44,454 nucleotides of DNA from Aureococcus anophagefferens (Eukaryota > Sar > Pelagophyceae > Pelagomonadales > Pelagomonadaceae). The stretch is from the NCBI RefSeq assembly GCF_000186865.1, contig NW_008705567.1:2071026-2115479 (forward strand). Reading direction: 5' to 3'. Shown here piece by piece: positions 9,548 through 19,015 of this stretch. The notes beneath the pieces were generated by a model that did no database searches, was not told the DNA's origin, and saw nothing but the letters and a program-made list of their open reading frames with translations. The number at the start of each line of letters is the position of its first letter. The first letter of the stretch is position 1. Position numbers and translations under genes: made by a program.

Positions 9548-11572
9548 ATGTCGATGATGGACGCGGCCTACTTCGACGCCGCGCGGCGGCTGGGGGACGA
9601 CATGTCCTCGGAGACGCTGGGGCTCGTGCTCCTCGGCATCCTCACCTTCCTCGTCGTCGCGACGATCTTCTTCGAGCGGACCCAGGAGTGGATGATCGAG
9701 GTGAGCGTGCCGACGATGAAGCCCGTCGTGCGCCAGACCTTCGCGGAGATCACGGTGCTGGGCTTTTTGTCCATCGTCACGCTCGTGCTCGAGAAGGTGG
9801 GCTTCCTCGACTTCCTAGCCATCGAGATCTTCGGCGACGACGACGAGTCCGAGGAGACGCTCGAGGATTTGGTGGAGGACGCGCACTACACGCTGTTCCT
9901 CGTCATGATCGTCTTCATCATCCTCGTCATGGCCATGGTCTTCATGGGCAACCACCTGTCGCGGCTCTGGACGTCGCTCGACCGCTACTGCGTGCAGCTC
10001 GCGGACAAGGGCTGCGCGACGCCCTGGGCGCCGGGGGCGCCGCCCGTGCCCGAGGGCGTGCGCCGGTCCATGACCATGACGGAGGTCGTCCAGTACTGGG
10101 GCATGCGCGTCGAGTTCCTCAAGGACCGCGCGATCCTCCCGCCGCACAAGGAGTCGGACGCGAACAAGCAGCTCGCCTACAACTTCCCCTACGGCCACTA
10201 CCTCCTCGAGTCGCTGTCGGAGGATCTGGTGGAGATGGTCGACGTGACCTGGCAGACCTGGGTCGTGCTCGAGCTGCTGGCGGTCATCTTCTGCGTCATG
10301 GTCGTGCTCGACGACCAGCCCGCGTGGGTTACGCTCATCTGGGTCGTCTTCGAGTACCTGCTCTTTGCCGTGTCCATCGTCTTCCTGAGGCACGTGCGCT
10401 GGATCGCGTCCATGATCATGCACCCGGACGCCAAGGACTACGACGGGCTGGGCATGTGCGGCGCGGGCAAGGGCCGCGCGTACAGCGACGACGGCACGGG
10501 CCGCATCGTCTGCGCCAAGGACATCTCGTCCACGGGCACGGAGCACACGCCCATGCTCAGCGAGGAGCTCCCGGGCTGGGCCGCGGCGCCCCACCCGGGC
10601 TTCGAGAAGCGGTCGAAGCTCGCGGGCCACGTCTTCGGCCACGCGCCGAACAAGCAGCACAAGCTCTTCCTCTTCGAGGAGCGGGGCCACGAGTCCCACA
10701 TCTTCGCCTGCCGCTTGCTATTGCTCCTCCAGGCCATCTACGTGTCGCTCCTCTGCATGGTCATCCTGCCGGACGCGTCGGACTACACGGACACGTGGGG
10801 CACGGCCGTCGTCGCGGTCGTCGGCTTCCTGCCGTTCTTCGGCATCGTCGCCGTCAACGAGAAGGCCATCCCGCTGGCGATCCACGTGGGCTCCGTGGGC
10901 ACGTTCCGGAACCGGCGCCTCATCGCCAAGGTGTCGCGGGACCAGAAGGCGGAGCGCGCGGTGAAGTTGCTCGAGACGCTCTACTCGCTCAAGAACCAGT
11001 TCGCGGCCATCGAGGTGCCCGACGAGAAGGACGAGGCCAAGGAGGCGCCCGGTGGCGGCGCCGCGGCGCGCCCCTCGCTCCCGCGGGGCGAGACGCTCCA
11101 CGACATCATGGACAACGACGAGATCGCGGCCATCGCGCGGACCTTCGACCTCTACGACACGGACGGCACGGGCCAGCTCGACCCCTCGGAGCTCCAGAAG
11201 CTCATGAAGTCGCTGGGCAAGGAGCTCACGGAGGCCCAGTCCAACGCCATGCTCAAGCGCCTCGACACGGACGGCGACGGCCTCGTGAGCCGCGACGAGT
11301 TCCTCGTCTGGTCCGCGAACAACCAGCCGACGGCCGCGACCGCGTCGTCCATCGAGGCCACGGCCAAGGCCATCTTCGCCATGTTCGACGAGGACGGCAG
11401 CGGCTCCATCACCTACCGCGAGTTCAAGGACGGCCTCACGCGCTTCGGCGTCGAGATCTCCGACGACGAGCTCACGATCCTCATCGAGGAGCTCGACAAG
11501 GACCAGTCCGGCGACATCGGCGAGGAGGAGTTCACCCACCTCCTCCAGCAGTTCACGCCCGAGGAGGAGTGA
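9548..11572 (+). CDS. MLO-like seven-TM protein with four C-terminal EF-hands
   Basis: I start at the ATG at 9548 (MSMMDAAYFD); the frame is open further upstream but has no earlier ATG. The 674-residue protein has seven hydrophobic segments at about residues 21-42, 66-86, 114-134, 237-255, 259-280, 385-407 and 417-438. The layout and the first three segments resemble the MLO family, plant membrane proteins that bind calmodulin. Here four EF-hand loops follow on the same chain at about 537-548 (DTDGTGQLDPSE), 573-584, 614-625 and 650-661, all with acidic ligands kept. I infer a calcium-regulated membrane protein with its own calmodulin-like tail. The EF-hands are sure; the MLO link is moderate. 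No intron is needed. Confidence 0.7.
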   Translation: MSMMDAAYFDAARRLGDDMSSETLGLVLLGILTFLVVATIFFERTQEWMIEVSVPTMKPVVRQTFAEITVLGFLSIVTLVLEKVGFLDFLAIEIFGDDDESEETLEDLVEDAHYTLFLVMIVFIILVMAMVFMGNHLSRLWTSLDRYCVQLADKGCATPWAPGAPPVPEGVRRSMTMTEVVQYWGMRVEFLKDRAILPPHKESDANKQLAYNFPYGHYLLESLSEDLVEMVDVTWQTWVVLELLAVIFCVMVVLDDQPAWVTLIWVVFEYLLFAVSIVFLRHVRWIASMIMHPDAKDYDGLGMCGAGKGRAYSDDGTGRIVCAKDISSTGTEHTPMLSEELPGWAAAPHPGFEKRSKLAGHVFGHAPNKQHKLFLFEERGHESHIFACRLLLLLQAIYVSLLCMVILPDASDYTDTWGTAVVAVVGFLPFFGIVAVNEKAIPLAIHVGSVGTFRNRRLIAKVSRDQKAERAVKLLETLYSLKNQFAAIEVPDEKDEAKEAPGGGAAARPSLPRGETLHDIMDNDEIAAIARTFDLYDTDGTGQLDPSELQKLMKSLGKELTEAQSNAMLKRLDTDGDGLVSRDEFLVWSANNQPTAATASSIEATAKAIFAMFDEDGSGSITYREFKDGLTRFGVEISDDELTILIEELDKDQSGDIGEEEFTHLLQQFTPEEE

Positions 11573-11796
11573 GCCGGGCGAGTGCCACCGAAAAAACACA
11601 CACGCGCCCGTCCAAAGGCCAGCGTAATTCGCCCTGATCCCGAATCTCGCTGCGCGCAAGCCGTATGTGCTCGTTGAAGGGCAAGTAGAAGTGCAAGCAG
11701 CTTGGTTGACGCCTCTCCGCAGCTCACACTGTGCTGGCAAGCGCGGCGCCGTCGGCGCGCACCCACTGCTCGACCAGAGAACGCCGCGACGCACGC

Positions 11797-12256
11797 ATGC
11801 GGGGACCCGCCGCCAAGTACGCGACGCTCGCCGGCGTGGTGTCTCTCGTGGGCGTCATGGGCCTGCTGCCGATGTGGCTGCGCAACAAGATGGGCGCGCG
11901 CCCGGCGTCCGCCGACGGTGGTTTCGCGCGATGCGCGCGCCTGGCAGCGCGACATCTATCGCCGACGGTGGTCTCGCGCGACGCGCGCGCCCGGCGACGT
12001 CCGTCTCCGCTAGGCTCGCCCATCTCCGCGTCGGAGAAATGCCTCACGGGGTCGCAGATCCAGCGCGGCCAGTTCATGAACTCGGGCTCGAAGGACGCCG
12101 GGCCGGACGCGCGCGCCGGCGTCCGAACATCTGTGATTCGACGATCATCGTCCGTCTCCGCAGCCCGACTGGGACATGAGGAAGGGCGTCTACAAGCCCC
12201 ACGCGCGGCTCTACGACCCCGGCGCGTACCCCGAGGAGCCGCGGAAGGGGACCTAA
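11797..12256 (+). CDS. Small single-TM protein of 94 residues in three exons
   Basis: The exons are 11797-11893, 12014-12108 and 12164-12256. Joined, they read MRGPAAKYATLAGVV... with one membrane segment (about residues 8-26), then ...NKMG/SPISASEKCLTGSQ, RGQFMNSGSKDAGPD/PDWDMRKGVYK and a short charged tail. Both introns (120 and 55 bp) start GCGCGC and end TAG or CAG. The GSQ..RG.F.NSGSKD.GPDPDW block looks like a conserved short motif, which suggests a real small organelle membrane protein, but I cannot name it. Intron 1 holds a tandem duplication of about 50 bp. The splice sites are inferred only from frame and motif continuity. Confidence 0.6.
11911..11995 (+). repeat. Tandem duplication (50-bp period) inside an intron
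   Basis: The sequence starting GCCGACGGTGGTTTCGCGCG at 11911 recurs at 11961 with a few changes over at least 35 bases. It lies wholly inside the first intron of the small membrane-protein gene and explains why that intron is 120 bp while its neighbour is 55 bp. Confidence 0.8.
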
Positions 12257-12286
12257 GGGGATGTGTATGCGAGCGATCGGGCGATC

Positions 12287-13252
12287 CTAGTCGGCGCCGG
12301 GCGTCGAGGCGGGCGTGTCGGGCTCCGTGGCCGCGTCCGAGCCGACGGGGCTGCCGTAGGCGAACGCGCCCGCCTTCGTCGGCGTCGTCGGCGTCGCCGG
12401 GTCCGCGGGCGCGAAGGCGAGGTCCGCGTCGCCCTCGCCCGGCGGGAGGTCGTTGTCGCAGGCGAAGGAGTTGCAGAGGAGGAAGAGGCCGAGCTGCTGC
12501 TTCGTCGCGAAGGGGTCCGCGGCGTCGCCGGCGCCCGACGCGGCGAGGTTGCCGTTCTCGTCGATGGACGCCTCCGAGTCGGCGCTCGAGGACCGCACGC
12601 GCGACGCCCAGGCGCCCGAGGACCCCGGGTGGTCGCCCGACGGGTCCGCGACGTCCGCGTCGGGCGTCTTGCAGCAGTTGCCGCCGGCCATGGCGCCGCC
12701 CTTGTCGCGGCGCTCCTTCTCCTGCTTCTCGAAGGCGGCGTCGCGGTCGATGCCCTGGATGAAGGTCAGGGTCAGCGGCCGCTCGGCCTGGTAGATCGTC
12801 CGGCTCAGCGCGCCGAAGCGCTGCGGCTCGCAGATGACGTTGCCGTTGACGGCGATGAGCTCGTCCGTCGGCCGCAGCTGGCGGTGGAACTCGCAGGCCG
12901 GGTCCACGGCGGCGACGAGGATGAACTCGCGGCCCATGTTGCCGTAGCGCGCGAGGATGATGCTGAACCCGAGCTTCGCGGTGCGGAACGTCCTTTCGAA
13001 GACGAGGCCCTGGTCGTCCATGGCCGCGATGTGCGTGCTCAGCAGGCCGTGGAGCCGCGTCATGGACTGGCGCTTCTCCTCGGCGACCATCTTGTCCAGC
13101 CGGTCGTAGCCGAGCTTCTTCACCTCGTCGAGGCTGCTGCCCCTCCGCTTGGACCGGTAGAACTTGATCTCCATCTTCTTGAACTTGCGCAGCTGCTTCT
13201 TCTTCGCCTTGTCCGGCGACTCGGGCACGCGCGCGGCCACCTGCTCCGCCAT
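12287..13252 (-). CDS. PDZ-domain protein
   Basis: The 321-residue protein starts at MAEQVAARVPESPDK (13252). The open frame continues upstream to 13564, but that part is non-coding in character and overlaps the promoter of the divergent transporter gene. A Lys-rich N-terminal segment (KAKKKQLRKFKKMEIKFYRS) is followed by a PDZ-like domain at about residues 85-170. It shows TAKLGFSIILARY, EFILVAAVDP and the core LRPTDELIAVNGNVICEP. The C-terminal 130 residues are Ser/Asp/Pro/Thr-rich and look disordered. PDZ domains bind C-terminal peptides, so a scaffolding role is likely; the partners are unknown. The gene is convergent with the small membrane-protein gene (30 bp between stops). Confidence 0.75.
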   Translation of the reverse strand: MAEQVAARVPESPDKAKKKQLRKFKKMEIKFYRSKRRGSSLDEVKKLGYDRLDKMVAEEKRQSMTRLHGLLSTHIAAMDDQGLVFERTFRTAKLGFSIILARYGNMGREFILVAAVDPACEFHRQLRPTDELIAVNGNVICEPQRFGALSRTIYQAERPLTLTFIQGIDRDAAFEKQEKERRDKGGAMAGGNCCKTPDADVADPSGDHPGSSGAWASRVRSSSADSEASIDENGNLAASGAGDAADPFATKQQLGLFLLCNSFACDNDLPPGEGDADLAFAPADPATPTTPTKAGAFAYGSPVGSDAATEPDTPASTPGAD

Positions 13253-13553
13253 GGCGTCGCGCGTCGGGGATGGGAGGGGCTGCCAGCCACCCCCTTTTTT
13301 GGGGCGTGTCTTCGGGGGATGTGCGCCCGTCCGATGATATGGTTGAAAGCGACGTGCGCTGCTTGCCGCAAGACCAGCCTCGGTCGCCAACGTCGACGTG
13401 CGCTGCGCCGCCGTCGCCTCGCGGCTGCCCCACCGCCGCTCCGAGCCAGCACGACGCGACAGGATTAGGCACGCGACGCTGAAGCACCGCACTCGGCACG
13501 CCGGCTTCCCGAAGGTCGACGACGAGGTCGAGACGCCGAAGCAGAAGCGCGGC
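13253..13553. promoter_or_regulatory. Bidirectional promoter region between PDZ and transporter genes
   Basis: This 301-bp stretch separates two divergent start codons and holds no gene of its own. The 13-mer CGACGTGCGCTGC occurs twice in the same direction (13350-13362 and 13394-13406), 44 bp apart. It contains an ACGTG core like bZIP or bHLH sites. No TATA box was recognised. Confidence 0.4.
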
Positions 13554-14622
13554 ATGAAGGACAAGCCCGACGACGCGTCGGCGAGCGGCTACATGAGCCC
13601 GACGAACATGGGCTTCATCTGCGCGGCGCTGTTCTTCAACACCATGTCGGCGCCCATGGTGAAGCTGACGCAGAACGCCGAGGGCGGGCGCGCCGCGCCG
13701 CGCCCGCGCGCGCGCGCCGACGCGCCGCCGACGCGCGCGCCGCAGGTACGACTACAACAAGTGGTGCGTCTACTTCTTCAGCGAGTTCATCAAGCTCGGC
13801 GCCGCCGTCGCCTGGTGCGTCCGGGGCTACGCGAACAACGACGCGCAGCTCATCCGGCACCTCGAGTTCGACTGGAAGGACTTTGGCCAGTACGCGGTGC
13901 CGGGCTTCGTCTTCTTCGCGCAGAACAACCTGGGCTTCCTCGCGCTCCAGCACATGAACTCGTCGGCGTTCCAGCTGCTCATGAACACGCGCATCGTGAG
14001 CGTCGCGGTCATGTCCGTCGTCGTCCTGAAGAAGCCCATGCACGCGCTCGAGTGGTGCTCGATCGTGCTCCTCATGGTCGGCGCCATGCAGTACCAGCTG
14101 AGCGGCTGCGACGACTCGGGCTACCGCATCGACGTCGAGGGGCTGTCCGTCATGGCCGTCATCGTCTTCTGCGCGGCCGCGGGCAACGTCTACACGCAGA
14201 GGGTCATGCAGCGGAAGATGGACCAGCCGCTCATGGTCCAGAACGCCATGCTCTACGTCTGGGGCGTGCTCTTCAACGGCGTCAACTGGTTCGCGTCCGT
14301 CGTGCCGCGCCCGGAGCACCACGGCCCGCCCGTGCCGCTCTTCGGCGCGATCGGCGCCGTGGAGGTGCTCTCCATGGTCTTCTACGCCGTCTACGGCCTG
14401 TCCATCTCCATCATCCTCAAGCGCTTCGGCGCCATCACGCGCACCTTCATCAACACCGTCGCCATCTGCTGCACGGCCATGATCGACGTCGCCTTCTTCG
14501 GCGCGACGGTCACGGTCATGGAGCTGACGACCTTCGCCATCATCTTCATCGCCGTCTTTTGCCACTCGGCGCTCTCGAAGAACTACGTCCCGCCCGGCCA
14601 GAAGGACGACCTGAACCCCTAG
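13554..14622 (+). CDS. Nucleotide-sugar transporter (SLC35A-like)
   Basis: The exons are 13554-13687 and 13746-14622 (336 residues). The 58-bp intron 13688-13745 starts GCGCGC and ends GCAG, joining ...TQNAEGG to YDYNKWCVYFFSEF. The protein has about ten membrane segments and the family block FFAQNNLGFLALQHMNSSAF followed by QLLMNTRIVSVAVMSVVVLKKPM. SLC35A-type carriers exchange UDP-sugars or CMP-sialic acid for the nucleoside monophosphate in the Golgi membrane. The gene would supply lumenal glycosyltransferases, of which the window holds at least two candidates. The exact sugar cannot be told from sequence. The start at 13554 is the first ATG in frame. Confidence 0.85.
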
Positions 14623-14687
14623 CCCGCCGCGCGTCCGCGTCTCGTTTTGTAACTTTTTTAAGCTTCCAATTGCAAAGTCTTCACCAT

Positions 14688-14746
14688 GACATATCCCGCC
14701 GGCGGGATATGTCATTGAAGGACATATCCCGCAGGCGGGATATGTC
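14688..14746. repeat. Two adjacent 26-bp palindromes
   Basis: A perfect 26-bp palindrome (arms GACATATCCCGCC) spans 14688-14713. Seven bases later a second one with the same arms and an AG centre spans 14721-14746. They lie between the stop of the sugar transporter and the start of the kinase gene, in a locally AT-richer stretch. As RNA they would form two strong hairpins; as DNA they could bind a dimeric protein, or be remains of a small inverted-repeat element. Confidence 0.9.
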
Positions 14747-14874
14747 AACCATCGACATTGATTTTTTATATCATGAGTCAGTTTCAGGTTCTTGACCTTC
14801 ACCCGTGCCGCGCTTTCGCAAACTTCTACAGTTCTTGACGTCCTCGAACCCGACGCGCAAGAACGGCGCCGGCC

Positions 14875-17765
14875 ATGGCGAGCGACTCGGAGTCCGAATG
14901 CGACTTGGGCGACGAGCCGAGCAACTTCCTGGACCTCATCTTCGGCCTGCCGCCGTCGCGGGACGAGTTCTACGACGTGGCGCCGTCCTGGTGCGGCGAG
15001 GCCCAGCTCTGCGCGACGCCGACGGACGCCTGGGCCGAGTTCCTTGGCGGCATGCCCTGGCACGGCTGGGTGCGGGGCCGCGCGACGCTCGAGGGCGGGC
15101 GGCTCCGCTGGTTCGAGAATGGGCGGCGGCAGCCCGTCTACGAGGTCGAGGTCGAGGTCGGCGCGAGCGCGAGCCTCGCGGGCGCGACGATCCCGCTCGT
15201 GAGCCGGGGCCACGTCGTCGTCTGCAGCGGCCTGCGGACGTCGTCGCGGCGCGTTTCCGGGGGCGGCCGCCGAAGGCGCCGGCGCTGGACCTGGCGCCTC
15301 GCGTTCGACGGCGCCGCGGCCGCGGAGGCGTGCCGCGAGGCCGTCGCGAACGCGCGGCGCCTCGCGGGCGTCGCGCGGGGCTACGAGTTCGGCAGCGCCG
15401 TGGGCCGCGGGTCCGGCGGCGTGGTCTACGTCGTGCGCGACCGCAGGGCCGGCCGCGTCCTCGCCGGGAAGATCATGAAGCACGGCTCGAGCGGCGAGCG
15501 GCGGCGCGCGGCGCGCGAGGCGCGCATCTGTGTGGAAATCAAATCTTCAACCCGACTTCAATGTGCGCGTAATCGAACGATTTGGACCAGACTCTTTCGC
15601 TGTGCTTCGAGAACTCGACGAGAGCAATCGATCCGTCCAAAAATCAGCCGAATCGACTTCGATTTGACCGAGCTAGAAAGTTCTGAAGCTTGGTCAGGAC
15701 CACCCAAACCAGTGGTTGAATTCGGCACAGGCGCGCATCATGAAGGAGGCGAGCGACCGCTGCGTCTGCGCCAACGTCTGCCGCGTGGAGCGCGTCTTCG
15801 AGCTCGCGGGCCGCGGGGCGCGCGTCGTGCTCCTCATGGAGCTCTGCGAGGGCGGCGACCTCCTGAGCCGGCTCCAGGCGCGCGGCGGCCGCCTCGGCGC
15901 CGCCGAGGGCGCGCGCGCCATCTCCATGATCGCGCGGGGCCTGCGCGCGCTCCACGAGGGCGGCATCCTGCACCTCGACCTCAAGCCGGAGAACTGCCTC
16001 TACGAGACGGCCGCCGCGGACGCGACGCTCAAGATCACGGATTTCGGCCTCGCGAAGCACCGCGACGACGACCCGGCGGAGGAGCGGGCGCCGCCGCGCA
16101 TCGTCGGCACGCTCGGCTACATGGCGCCGGAGATCGTGCTCCAGCGGCCGGCGACGCCCGCGGCGGATGTCTTCTCGCTCGGCACCGTCGCGTTTCTGCT
16201 CTTGAGCGGCACGCAGGCCATCGCGCTCCACGGGTTGAGCCAGCGCGAGAAGCTCGTGCGCACGCTCCAGTGCCTCGTCGACTTCCGGCCCGAGGCCTGG
16301 GCGGGCGTGTCGCCCGACGCCAAGGTGCTCTGCGAGATGTGCCGACCGGGGCGGGAAAAGGGTGCGCAACTTCAAAGGCTCCGAGCTCGGCCGTTTTCCG
16401 CTCGTTTCGGCTGATTTTTGGACGAGCGATCATCTCTCGGAACGGTCTCGAAGCGTGGATGCTTTTTTTGGAGCGCGCGCGTTGAAGCGACGTCGAATCA
16501 CCCCGTTCCCGCCCAGGTGCCTCCAGCGCGACCCGGGCGCGCGGCTCTCGCTCCGCGACGTCGTCGAGAACTCGTGGCTCCGGCTCCAGGCGCGCGCGCC
16601 CGTCGGGAGCCTCGAGCGGAAGCGGCGCGCGTCCTGCCCGAGCGAGCTCTGCCTCCTCGACGCGCAGGCGGCGCCGCCGCCCGCGCCGGCGGCCGCGCCG
16701 TCGCTCGGCGCGCTCGAGCGGGGCCGGCGCCACCGCGCCGCGCCGCCGGAGGCGCTCGCGAAGCCGCCGGCGCCCGCGCCGCGGCGGGGGCCCTTCGGCA
16801 GCGGCGCGCTCTCCGGGTTCCTGCTGGGCCTGGGCCGGCGGTGGACGGGCGCGCCGTCGGAGTTCAGCTCCGACGGGGGTTCGACGTCCGCGTCCGGCGA
16901 CGCGCACGGCGACATCGCCGAGGCGCTCCGGTGCTACGACGAGGCCCGCATCTTCACGAGCGACCAGCTCGGGCGGCTGCGCACGGTCTTCGAGGGGCTC
17001 TCGCGGACCGGCGACGGCCGGCTCGGTTTAGAAGAGTTCGCGCGGTTCGCGCGGCTCGCGCGCGCGCCCTTCGCGCCGGCGCTCATGTTCAGCTTCCTGG
17101 ACCTGGACCTGGACGGCTTCTGCTCCGTCGACGACTACCACGACTGGGTCGGCCGCCACCGGCGGACCGCGCCGCTGTCGCTCGCCGCGCGCGGCGCGCG
17201 GACCGCGACGGACCTCTTCCTGCCCGTCGTCGACGGTCTGGCGACGCTCCGGGGCGACGACCTGGACGGCCCGCCGGAGCGCGCGGCGGTGGCGTCGTTC
17301 CGCGAGCTCGTCGCCATCTTCGACGCGTACCACGGCGCCTTCGACCGGAAAGCGGCGCCCGGCGACGACGTGCTGCGGCTCGAGCCCGAGGCGCGCGACG
17401 CGGCGCTCGACGGCCGGCGCATCTTCCCGGCGCACGTCGCCGCGACCTTCGCGAATTTGTTGGGCGTGCACCTCGACGGCCGGGTCGCCGCGGGCGCGCT
17501 CGCGCGCCTCGCGGGCGCGACGGAGCGAGCCGTCGCGGACCGCGGCGTCTCGCTGCGGGCCTGGCTCGACTGCGCCTTCGTCGACGGCACCGTCTCCCGC
17601 GACGTCCACGTCCTCGCGGGGCCCATCTTCGAGGAGCTGAAGACGCACACGGGCAAGCTCGTCGCGCCGCCGCCGCGGCCGCGCGCGGCGCCTCCCGCGC
17701 GCAAGCCCCGGTCCGCCATGTCGTCCCTCGGGTCCGCGGACTCGCTCTACGGGCCGCTGGAGTAA
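14875..17765 (+). CDS. PH-like / Ser-Thr kinase / EF-hand protein with two introner introns
   Basis: The exons are 14875-15519, 15731-16338 and 16517-17765 (833 residues). A PH-like domain (about 58-165) precedes a protein kinase domain: glycine loop GRGSGGVV (177-184), Lys199, HLDLKPEN (296-303), DFG (319-321) and APE (347-349). The catalytic loop has HLD instead of HRD, as in some CaMK-like kinases. After the kinase come a low-complexity Pro/Ala linker and two EF-hand-like motifs (SRTGDGRLGLEEF, DLDLDGFCSVDDY). Both introns are introner elements, one of each family, cutting the kinase domain in the N-lobe and the C-lobe; removal gives ...ARIMKEASD... and ...CEMCLQRDP.... I infer a lipid- and calcium-responsive signalling kinase. 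Confidence 0.85.
15528..15730 (+). mobile_element. Introner element, family B copy 1, in the kinase gene
   Basis: The 203-bp element has ends CTGTGTGGAA...TTCGGCACAG as imperfect inverted repeats. The 8-bp target duplication GCGCGCAT lies at 15520-15527 and 15731-15738. The first duplication copy provides the GC donor and the element end provides the CAG acceptor. Removing 15520-15730 joins ...RRAARE to ARIMKEASD without a frame change. The interior matches the elements at 18708, 26102 and 32442, in reverse orientation to those at 18708 and 26102. Confidence 0.92.
16347..16516 (+). mobile_element. Introner element, family A copy 2, in the kinase gene
   Basis: The 170-bp element is the shortest family A copy. 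Its ends CGGGGCGGGAAAAGGGTG and CACCCCGTTCCCGCCCAG are inverted repeats with about three mismatches. The flanking duplication has decayed: GTGCCGAC (16339-16346) against GTGCCTCC (16517-16524). The donor is GT, from the target copy. Removal of 16339-16516 restores CEMCLQRDPGARLSL, the standard end of a kinase domain. Decay of both ends suggests an older insertion. Confidence 0.88.
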
Positions 17766-17990
17766 GGCGGCTCCTTTTTCAAAAGCGGCGCGGCCTCGGT
17801 CGCGACGAGCTTGCCGCCCTGAGGCGGGTCGCCAAAAGACGGCCTGCGGCAAATAAATTTTTGTCGAGGCCAGCTCCGGCTGAGCAAGGGCCTGAGGCCG
17901 AGCTCTCCCAAAACCCCCGCTCCCGCGGTTCCTCCCGGGCCTCCTACGTTTAGAGACGCATCAAGGCAAATTTATCGATGAGACTTTGAG

Positions 17991-18985
17991 ATGCTTCTCC
18001 TCCTCCTCCGCGCGACGCTCGCTCGAGCCACGATAAATGTCGTCCAGATGGGAGACTCGCATAGCGTCAAAACGTACAGGAAACACGTCCAGACGGTCGC
18101 ACATCTCTGCGAAATTATGCGCTACAACTACACGTTGGTACCTTGGAACAAGACGGGATGTCCCTTCACCGCGAAAGTCGCGACGCTCGACGACTCTCTC
18201 AATCGCGCCGCCGCGGGCGACTGGGTCGCGTGGGTCGACTTGGACGCCCAGTATCAGAACCCGCGCTGCGACGCGTGGTGGCGGTCGCTCCCGACCCACG
18301 CGCCGTCGGGCAAGCCCTGCCACTTCACGGTGTTGAAGACGAACCGCACGTTGAATACGGGCGTCGTCCACGTCCGCGCTACTCCGGACGCGCGAGCGCT
18401 CGTGCGGGCGTGGCGCGACGAGCAGGTCGCGCGGGGCTACTGCGGCGGGCCGGCCGACCAGATGTCGCTCCAGACCGTCATGATGCGGGCCGCGGACGCG
18501 ACCTACGACGGCCGCTGCGAGAAAGCGATGGATCCGAGTGCACAGAATGAGTGCTTCCACGAGGCGTTCGCCGCGCCGCCGCGGAACGTGTGCCTGCTGT
18601 CGTGCACGAGCGGGCTCCAGGGCCACGACTGCGCCCACGAGCCCCACGCGCGCCGCCGCGAGAACCTCTTTCTCCACCTCTCGGACTTCGAGGCGCGGCG
18701 CAACAGCCTGCGTGGAAATCAACCTGGGACGTCCCGACCAAACTTTGAAATTCTCTATCTCGATCAAATCGAAGTCGATTCGGCTGATTTTTGAACGAAA
18801 CGATTGCTCTCATCAAGTTCTCGAAGCACAGCCGAAGAGTCCGGCGCAATCCGTTCAATTACGCGCACATTGAAGTCGGATTGAAGATTTGATTTCCACA
18901 CAACAACACAGGCCACAGCAAAAAGCACCGCTTCAACCACTCCGTCGGGCTCTGCGCGGCGCCGCCGGATGTTGGACGCCCGTAG
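17991..18985 (+). CDS. Secreted glycosyltransferase-like protein (GT34/GT77-like fold)
   Basis: The exons are 17991-18699 and 18912-18985 (260 residues). A short signal peptide or anchor (MLLLLLRATLARA) begins the protein. WVAWVDLDAQYQNP carries a DxD-type sugar-nucleotide/metal motif, and TLNTGVVHVRATPDARALVRAW and CGGPADQMSLQTVM match the later part of GT-A glycosyltransferases such as the GMA12/MNN10 group. Intron 18700-18911 is an introner element; removing it gives ...DFEARRHSKKHRFNHSVGLC and a stop at 18983-18985. Without splicing the frame would end in the element. It probably acts in the Golgi; donor and acceptor are unknown. It is convergent with the MYND gene (30 bp). Confidence 0.75.
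18708..18911 (+). mobile_element. Introner element, family B copy 2, in the glycosyltransferase gene
   Basis: The 204-bp element begins CTGCGTGGAAATCAACC and ends TTCCACACAACAACACAG, with a few extra bases at the right end compared with its relatives. The duplication is GCAACAGC (18700-18707) against GCCACAGC (18912-18919), 7 of 8 matching. A GC donor comes from the target copy and CAG from the element. The interior is in the same direction as the copy at 26102. Confidence 0.9.
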
Positions 18986-19015
18986 CAGAAACGCCGCGTA
19001 CTCGTAAAATTTTGG

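Noticed and set aside
13252..13564. N-terminal extension of the PDZ protein to 13564
   Set aside because: The extension overlaps the divergent transporter start and reads like non-coding sequence; MAEQVAARV at 13252 is a better start.
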